A stretch of 64,000 bases of DNA from Sorex araneus (lineage: Eukaryota; Chordata; Mammalia; Eulipotyphla; Soricidae). Made by a program: the position numbers and the translations under genes. The notes under the pieces are model-generated. The model had not been told where the DNA came from. It saw nothing but the letters and a program-made list of their open reading frames with translations, and did not search any database. Positions 57,437-64,000 of the stretch are shown piece by piece (positions within the stretch are counted from its first letter, which is position 1; every line of letters starts with the position of its first letter). The stretch lies in NCBI RefSeq assembly GCF_027595985.1, contig NC_073313.1, positions 219,172,066 through 219,236,065 of the forward strand, read 5' to 3'.

Positions 57437-57764
57437 CTTTCTATTGTCTATTTCAGTATTTGGAGTCTACATAACCATTCAAACCTTTGACAAGCTATTA
57501 GAATATATGGGACCCTACTTATTGTTATGCTCACATCTAAGGTTATTCCAGTGAATATATGTATAAAGGTATCATAAGGGAAAAAAACACACACAGAGAC
57601 TGGAGAAATTATACCCAGGCTTCAGATATATCTCTCCTAAAGAAAACCACTGCATGCTCCTTTCTCATGCAGTTATTTCCAATGCACTTATTCCATGCAG
57701 AAAAATGGAATAAGTTATATGCAACATTTTTTTCTAGGTTCCCATTAGAGAGAATCAGTTTAAT

Positions 57765-58130
57765 TATATTCAGTTTTCTAGGGCTTCCATAACAAGGTTT
57801 CCAGACATCTGATTTAAAAATCAGAAATGTCTGTGCTTACAATCTTGTGGGTTAAAAATCCAAGTACAAGGTGTTGCCAGAGATGGTTTATTTGACAGCT
57901 TCTTTTCTTGGTTCATAGAAGACCACAGGGATATTTTTCACATGATTTTTCCATTGTGCCTGTCCTTCCTCATCATGTCTTCTTATATGTATGTCAGTCA
58001 TATCAAATTAAGACCCAGCCTCATAAGCTCACTTTAATTTACTTATCTCTAAATAAGGTCACATTTTGAGTCAGTAGGGTTATGACTAATGGGCATTTTC
58101 AGTGCACACAAATCAGAACATAATTGAGCC
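57765..58130. mobile_element. Ancient mammalian interspersed repeat, family unsure
   Basis: 'tctagggcttccataacaagg', 'gtgggttaaaaatccaagtacaaggtgttgcc', 'catatcaaattaagacccagcctcat', 'aataaggtcacatttt' match in order a widespread old eutherian repeat ('ctagggctgccataacaaag...caaataaggtcacatt'). I cannot name the class with confidence. Confidence 0.5.
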
Positions 58131-58134
58131 AAAG

Positions 58135-59495
58135 GCTTTTATGGGCGCTGATCATGTAAGCATCTGCTCTCTAAATTAAAATCCCAGACCCCCAGACAGA
58201 GCACATGTGTTCAGTATAGACCACATATTATTTTACTAGTATTTAGACACATTGATCTAGTATGTGAGTTCATAAAGAGTTCAGCTACCAAATTCCCAGA
58301 CACCAGCAAGCAGAGAATTTTATAAACCCACTTTACTGAAATATAATCAATCTCAGGCCTACTATAGTTACTCTTTTGTGGAGTCAGGCTGATTAGTTCA
58401 ATACTATTTTAAATTTTAAAATACACTTTAGACCATCTATCTATAGATATATATACACATATATGTGTATATATATCAGAATAACTATGATTAATAAATT
58501 TGTTTTAATTTTTCTAAGGCTACAAAAGTTATGATATTTCATAGTTTCCTCCATAATAAAGAACTTGGACACTATTTTTCTTTTTATTCATTCTCTCAGC
58601 TTGTATAGCTTTACAAATTACAAAATTATGCATTGATTTTATCATGCAAATTTTTTTTGTTCCTCAGTGGGCCCTTGTATCTTGCATATAAAATTAGCAT
58701 ACAAAACTCCAGATGTATTATGAAGTTACAGCTATTTAACAACTTTGAGAAGGTAGTTTTAGATATTCTGATGTTCTATGTCTAGGACTTAGGCTGGCTT
58801 CTTGCTGTTTCCCATGTATGTACCTTTGGTCCATTCTGGTATCTGCTGATTCTGTTTATTGGTATCATCAGTGGCCTCCCACCAACTTGGAATTCTGGAT
58901 CCACCGCTGTTACTCTGGAATCTGTCTCTGCGGCACAGAGCCTGCCTCTTAAAGCTTTTGAATGTTTGTCCTATTGGCTTTTTCTTTGTTTTTAGGCCTC
59001 TGTGGCTTTCCTGTTATCAGTCCAAGTCAAAGACAGACTACCCACCACTGTTACAGTGAACATAGTGTCAAAGCTGCCTGATCTTTGCTCCCCTTTTAAC
59101 TGTTATATTCCCTTCGTTTAGTATTTCTATTATTTATCTTAATGGCTCTCCCTCGTGTTGGTACAATTTAAAATAACCAATTGTCTTTACCGAACTACCT
59201 ATTGCCCTTCCCCTTACTCTAGCATAAAGCTACCACAGTAACTTTGAAAATACAAAATCAAAATTGAAGTAGGTGAAACAAAAATGCAAAAAAGAAATCT
59301 CTATACTTTCTGGAATGAACCAACAAATTCCTTAACCAATAAAGAAACCAATAGTTTCTTTAGCTATTGATATCACAATATGAGAGTTGTCCTGAGTAGA
59401 AAGAAGATACTAACACCAATCTCTACCTTTTGGATCAAATGTCCTTTTATAGGAGAAAAAAACAAACAATGTAACTACTATGAAGAAAACATTGC
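58135..59495. other. AT-rich sequence without a recognised feature
   Basis: A TA/ACAT simple run at 58440-58478; otherwise nothing recognised. Confidence 0.4.
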
Positions 59496-59499
59496 AACA

Positions 59500-59756
59500 T
59501 TGATTTGAAAAATCAAAAAATTCAACATGCCCTTTAATCCAGCAACCTCTATGAAAGAAAGGATGCTGACAGAAGTATTATAAGATTTATAGAAATAAGA
59601 GTGTTCTTAAAAAAATAGAAAAAATCTTAAAGTTATAGATGAGTTAAATAGGTTATTTTAATTAAGTAATTACATATCTTATGGATGAATTGTTTGAAAC
59701 TAAATTCCAATGTATTCATGTACCTTTAAGATATATTCCACAGCACAAAACATAAT
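59500..59756 (+). mobile_element. Possible old L1 3' fragment
   Basis: 'ccctttaatccagcaacc', 'agagtgttcttaaaaaaatag', 'gatgagttaaataggttatttt' resemble the older L1 end region in order. Weak. Confidence 0.35.
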
Positions 59757-59925
59757 GTGGGGTCTGGAGAAATAGTACAGAGGATAGAGCCTTGCACTTG
59801 GCCTGTCCAGGTTTGATCCTTCACATCCCAAATGGTCCTTAAGTATCACCGGGAATAATTCCTGAGTGCAAAGCCAGGAGCAGCCACTAAGTGTTGTCAA
59901 GTGTGGCCTCCCAAAGAAATAACAC
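59757..59925 (+). mobile_element. SOR-type SINE, short form
   Basis: 'tggggtctggagaaatagtacagaggatagag', box B 'ggtttgatcc', 'attcctgagtgcaaagccaggag', tail replaced by 'gtgtggcctcccaaag'. Confidence 0.88.
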
Positions 59926-60219
59926 GTGGAATTTCGAATTCTAAACATTTGTAGACTATGTTTACCTGAACATAGTGACACAGTCTATTTTCTGCTGCTC
60001 TTATGTTGAGATCTCTAAATATTAAATCTTACTAATCTGACCTTAGTGTTATCTTAAATTCCAAATGTATTTATTCCTATCATCGTCCTTCTTAAAGCTC
60101 ATCCTTCTATTAGTTGATGTAATGATTTTTATGCCTCTCAGAGCTACTTCAGGCAGAATGTTGTATTTTTTTAGTAGTAATGTATATGAGTAAAAATGAA
60201 CACAATAGAAAGCAAAATA

Positions 60220-60440
60220 AATCTCTTTTACTCCCAGTTACATATCTCAGGGGGAGGTGAGGGGGAAATTGTCGTAAGGTTGGAAGGAAATGCACATCTC
60301 AGACAGAGATGCAGGAAAATGTAGTCCTTTCCCTCTGCCACTTAGTTTATATACAGATTTTCCGAAAATCCCCCAAGAAAATTGGACCAGTGGGGTGAGC
60401 TTGGAACTGTTAACTGTCTACGTCTTAATATGGCTTTTGT
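60220..60440 (-). mobile_element. LTR-like fragment
   Basis: Shares about 150 bp with 61640-61790 ('gcaggaaaatgt', 'cctctgccacttagttta', 'cttaatatgg'). On the minus strand it has TATATAA at about 60348 and, downstream, AGTAAA at about 60230, an LTR-like order. No TSD found. Confidence 0.37.
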
Positions 60441-60577
60441 TTTATAGGTAGAGCTTCTTTGCCCAGTGGTCCAACTGTATTATCAATGGTTTTCTGGGCT
60501 GGATTCTTCAGATAGTTTTGTTTCTCAAGGACCTTTAGGACTTTGGACTGATTTAAGTTGAAGGCAGTGTTTTTGCC

Positions 60578-60815
60578 TAATGATACAGAAGGTAGGGCAT
60601 TTTCCTTGCACGCGGCTGACCCTGGGTTTGATTCCTCCATTCCTCTCGGAGAGCCCAGCAAGTTACCGAGAGTATCCTGCCCACACAGCAGAGCCTGGCA
60701 AGCTACCCGTGGCGTATTTCATATGCCAAAAACAGTAACAAGTTTCACAATGGAGACGTTACTGGTGCCCGCTCAAGCAAATCGATAAACAATGGAACTA
60801 CAGTGCTACAGTGCA
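60578..60815 (+). mobile_element. Long SOR-type SINE with RTE-derived tail, head truncated
   Basis: Starts within the head ('gatacagaaggtagggcattttccttgcacgcggctgacc'), box B 'ggtttgattcc', body 'ctctcggagagcccagcaag' and 'gcctggcaagctacccgtggcg', then tail codons Q-W-R-R-Y-W-C-P-L-K-Q-I-D-K-Q. Ends with 'tacagtgctacagtgcagtg'. Confidence 0.92.
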
Positions 60816-60829
60816 GTGCTATATAACCA

Positions 60830-61548
60830 GAATCCTTAATATTTATGCTTACAACAAAGGAATTTAAAGTTATACTCCTCACTATTAGCCTACCACAATG
60901 AATGGTACATAGTTATCTGATGTTATGTAACTGACTCAAAATTCAACAGCTGAAACAACAAACATTGGCTTCTTGCAATTTCTGGGCACAGCTTAGATGT
61001 GTGCATCTGGCTCGAGATCTTTCACAAGGATGCAATTAAGCTGTTGATCAGTGTTTGTATTTAAAAGCAAATAGCAGCCACTTGACTATTAGGGCAAAAG
61101 TACTCATTTTGCTAGATATTTAACAAATACTTTCCAAATACTTTTTTCCCCTACCCAAAGTATCAAATATGTGCATTAGTAACAGGAATTGAAACTTTGC
61201 AGGCAACATAGTCCAGAAATAAAAATGAAAATAAGTAAAAATAGAAAAATCAGAATGTCAAGTTCTCTAATTTTTCTGTGACTTTAAGCGGAAAGTCATG
61301 ATATGATGGTGAGCAATACACTGAGCTACAACACAGCTGGCCTCTACTTATACTAATCATGTCCTTAATAATGCTACTTAATCAAAGTAATGCTGAAAAT
61401 AAAGTTATTATTGGTTGAGCATCTCTATGGGCTCTGCTTTCCAAGTGCTCATTACTTTAATTAAACAATCTATGAGACAAAGGTCATTATCTTTAAAGAT
61501 TATCATTATGCAGATTTAGCAATGAAAGTCAGGAGTCAAAATAAATGG
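60830..61548. other. AT-rich unassigned sequence
   Basis: Nothing recognised. Confidence 0.4.
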
Positions 61549-61555
61549 GATTTTG

Positions 61556-61885
61556 AGGCTGGAGGGTTAGTCCAGAGCGTAGGGCATTTGCCTTGCACAT
61601 GGCTGGCTTGGATTTAATTCCTGGCATCCTACAGTCTCAGGTGGAGAAGCAGGAAAATGTGGTCCTTTACCTCTGCCACTTAGTTTATTTACAGTTTTTC
61701 AAAAATTCCCCAGATTATTGCTAGGATATTTTCCAATCGTGTGATCTTGGAGTTGTTAGTGGTCTTCTACTTATCTTCTTAATATGGCCCACCAGGCCCA
61801 CTAGGAGTGATCCCCGAGCAGAGCAAGGCATCCTGAGCACCATGAAGCCTGGCCCACAAATCAAAAATAAATACATAAAAATATA
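61556..61885 (+). mobile_element. SOR-type SINE interrupted by an LTR-like segment
   Basis: 5' half 'gaggctggagggttagtccagagcgtagggcatttgcc...gatttaattcctggcatcc' (61556-61630); 3' half 'ccactaggagtgatccccgagcagagcaaggc' to 'cacaaatcaaaaataa' (about 61785-61885). The interrupting 155 bp is related to 60290-60435. Confidence 0.7.
61635..61790 (-). mobile_element. LTR-like fragment inside a SINE
   Basis: 'gcaggaaaatgtggtcctttacctctgccacttagtttatttacag' to 'cttcttaatatgg' aligns with 60310-60432. No target duplication is visible at its edges. Confidence 0.4.
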
Positions 61886-61894
61886 GGATTTTAG

Positions 61895-62600
61895 CTTTAT
61901 ATCTATACCACTCAGAATGCAATATGTATTATGAAAATCTCTTAATATCAAAGAGTTTTTAACAGTGATGTCTTTGTATGACAGGCTACTTAAATATTAT
62001 GTACACTGGTCAAAGCTAAAAATAGATAGAATTGAACATTACCTTTATTTTATATTTGATTATGATGTGTTTGTCAATCACTAGGTAGAGAATGAGAGGG
62101 CATAAGAATAAATTTCAATCCAGTGTTAATGTACTTCATTGCTTTATGCGTAGTTAGAATCTATTAGCAAATCAAGAATTTGCATACAGTATTGTCTCTT
62201 AGTCATCATTAAGACACTTAATATTTATTTTTACTACTGTTTTACATTTTTATGAATCACTGCAAGTATAATGCAAAATCTAAAAGAATGGAAATTTGGC
62301 AAAGAAATACATTTGGTATTATTAACAGATATTTTACAATCTTTACTAGATTTTCTTTCCTGTATTTGTGAACAGATTACTTGTGTGTATGTAAATGTGT
62401 GTGTTTGTGTGTGTGATTTACCAATACCCAAAGAATAATCAAGAAATTATCAACAGCTCAGGTACTTAGTCCTAGTACTGCTGACCAAGGGTACATCAAC
62501 GTAACACATCAAAGATTGGCAGAAACTTACTGATTACATAAAATCCACAAAGATGCATCAAAAAAGGGAGATAAGAGACAACAAATTCATAACCTATCAG
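61895..62600. other. AT-rich unassigned sequence
   Basis: A short (GT)n at 62394-62416; nothing else recognised. Confidence 0.4.
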
Positions 62601-62605
62601 AGGAC

Positions 62606-63045
62606 TGGAGAGATAGCCCAAGGAGCTGAAATAACAGCTAAGCATACAAGAGACCAGTTCCTTTATTATTATTTTTTTAATTATTTTTTATTTGTTAGTG
62701 AATCACTGTGAAGGTACAATTACAGATTTACATATCTTCGTGCTTGTGTTTCAGTCATACAATGCTCAAGTATCCATCCCTCCACCAGTGCCCATTCTCC
62801 ACCACCGATGATCTCAGTATCCCTCCTCCTCCAACCCATCCTTTCACATCCCCTTCCCCAAATAGGTTGTTGGGGGCATGTCCTGAAATTCATATAGAAC
62901 AACAAACACCCACAAAGAGACCAGTTTTGATTCCTGGCACCACGTACTCTCATGAGCATCCCCAAGTAATGAGTCAGAATATCTTCTCAGGATTGCTGGA
63001 TGTGTCTCTCAAACCAACCAAGTAAACAAAACAAAATACCAGAAA
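62606..63045 (+). mobile_element. Old SOR-type SINE carrying a nested L1 insertion
   Basis: Left half 'aggactggagagatagcccaaggagctgaaataacagctaagcatac' (62602-62659). Right half from 62915: 'gagaccagttttgattcctggcaccacgtactctcatgagcatccccaag', then 'ctcaggattgctggatgtg' and an A-rich tail. Confidence 0.62.
62660..62914 (-). mobile_element. Twin-primed L1-type insertion with 12-bp TSD
   Basis: Flanked by 'aagagaccagtt' at 62648-62659 and 62915-62926. 62660-62855 is the L1-type 3' tail in minus orientation (T-rich start, 'tttcgtgcttgtgtttcagtcatacaatgc', 'accagtgcccattctcc'). The last part, about 62880-62914, is in the opposite orientation and matches the ORF2 stretch at 31243-31277 ('cctgaaattcatat(a/g)gaacaa'). 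A collinear 3' end plus an inverted upstream segment is the signature of twin priming. It also ties this tail family to L1 ORF2. Confidence 0.8.
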
Positions 63046-63269
63046 CAACAACAACAAAATAGACAAAATACACAAAACAACTATTTTCAAGTTTTTTGGC
63101 ATCAGGCAATGCAAGGCTAAAATGTGTCTGAGAAAAAAAAAAAGAATGAGACATGCTAGTGTCCCCTGAGTTTCCAGACTGAAGAAGAGTGGAACAGAAA
63201 AATAAAATTTATCATAAATTAATCATAAATTTATCATAAATTAAAATCTACATAAAATCCATCTGATTC

Positions 63270-63445
63270 TGGGACTAGAGACATAGTACAGCAGGTAGGG
63301 CACATTTCTTTCATGGAACCAACCCCGGTTTGATCTCCTGCAACCCATGTGCTTCCTTGAGCCCTGTGAGAAGTGATTCCTAAGTGCAGAGTCAGAAGCA
63401 ATCTCTGAGGATCTCTAGGTGTGACCCAAAATAGAAACCAAAGTA
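63270..63445 (+). mobile_element. SOR-type SINE, first of a dimer
   Basis: 'tgggactagagacatagtacagcaggtagggcac', box B 'ggtttgatctcc', 'gtgagaagtgattcctaagtgcagagtcag', tail 'gtgacccaaaatagaaacc'. Confidence 0.86.
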
Positions 63446-63459
63446 ATAATAATAGTAAG

Positions 63460-63650
63460 GAGGTTGGAGCTATAGTATAGCGGCTAGGGCATTTGCCTTG
63501 CACACAGCCAACCTAGGTTCGATGGTTCAACTCCCAGCATCCCATATGGTCCCCCGAGCACTGCCAGGAGTAATTTCTGAGTGCGAATCCGAGTAACTCC
63601 TGTACATCGCTGGCTGTGACCCAAAAAGCAATAATAATAATAATAATAAA
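63460..63650 (+). mobile_element. SOR-type SINE, second of a dimer
   Basis: 'gaggttggagctatagtatagcggctagggcatttgcc', box B 'ggttcgatgg' followed by a duplicated 'ttcaactcc', 'catcccatatggtcccccgagcactgccaggagtaatttctgagtgc', tail 'gtgacccaaaaagcaataataataataa'. The target 'tccatctgattc' lies at 63258-63269, before the first SINE, and at 63652-63663, after this one. Confidence 0.95.
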
Positions 63651-63663
63651 GTCCATCTGATTC

Positions 63664-64000
63664 CCTGAGTTCAAAACATAGATCCTTGAAACTAAAAGAA
63701 CAATATGGCTAGAGTCTGTAGTTTTTCCTACCGAAAACTAAGGAGATAAGGTTTTAACAGAACTAAATTTTTCAGGTTGTTCAGAAAGCCATCGTAAGCA
63801 TTCCCTGTGCATTTAGTTAGTATGTTGAAGGAACTACTAGGTACCTCAGAAGAAAAATAAAATCACTCAAAATAATTTTAGGCAGAGAAAGGCACTTACA
63901 ATACATTGTAAATATAGTGCTTCAATCCACCAGACTGAAAAATATTCGTATGGAGTATTAACATGATATTGCTTTAGTATTTAGTAATAATTAATGCCAG
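63664..64000. other. AT-rich unassigned sequence
   Basis: Nothing recognised up to the window edge. Confidence 0.4.

Overview
The window looks like nuclear DNA of a shrew, most likely Sorex araneus or a close relative. The clue is a very abundant tRNA-derived SINE with the head 'ggggctggagcgatagcaca', an internal box B close to GGTTCGATTCC and the ending 'tgtgacccaaaaagcaaa'. I recognise this as the SOR-type SINE of shrews; that identification is from memory of the family and not from a search. The DNA is AT-rich. I find no host protein-coding gene, rRNA, true tRNA, CRISPR or bacterial feature. Every long reading frame I examined lies in a transposable element, a simple repeat or unremarkable AT-rich sequence, so this is intergenic or intronic DNA.

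Layout. 0-3 kb: L1 scrap, a solo LTR (266-1409) and SINEs. 3-7 kb: two target-site-duplication (TSD) bounded copies of a non-autonomous RTE-derived element (3038-3432, 6365-6735). 7.7-8.7 kb: a CpG-rich retroposon with 332-bp tandem monomers. 10-21 kb: SINEs, some nested, and an L1 3' region at 20.1-20.7 kb. 21.9-22.4 kb: a large purine microsatellite. 25.3-27.5 kb: paired SINEs followed by an old L1. 29.6-32.0 kb: an L1 ORF2 fragment with an inverted 5' half. 34 kb: TA and GT arrays around a SINE. 36.3-37.9 kb: a decayed RTE retrotransposon whose protein resembles nematode RTE elements. 37.9-38.4 kb: an AT-only tract. 39-64 kb: more SINEs, L1 tails, the longest RTE-derived element (43499-44492), a 46-bp minisatellite and a twin-primed L1 inserted in a SINE.

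How the pieces relate. The RTE copy at 36.3 kb ends in codons for ...DEW-RYRCPLEQLDEQPDK. The same C-terminal codons form the 3' tail of every long SINE in the window (W-R-R-Y-W-C-P-L-E-Q-I-D-E-Q-R-D-D) and of four RTE-derived elements with clear TSDs. The window therefore shows an RTE and the two classes of non-autonomous element that appear to borrow its 3' end. The short SINEs instead end in an A-rich tail, as expected for L1 mobilisation. From memory, a 2019 Mobile DNA paper (Dunemann and Wasmuth) reported horizontal transfer of an RTE element between parasitic nematodes and the common shrew; this copy fits that story, but I could not run a comparison.
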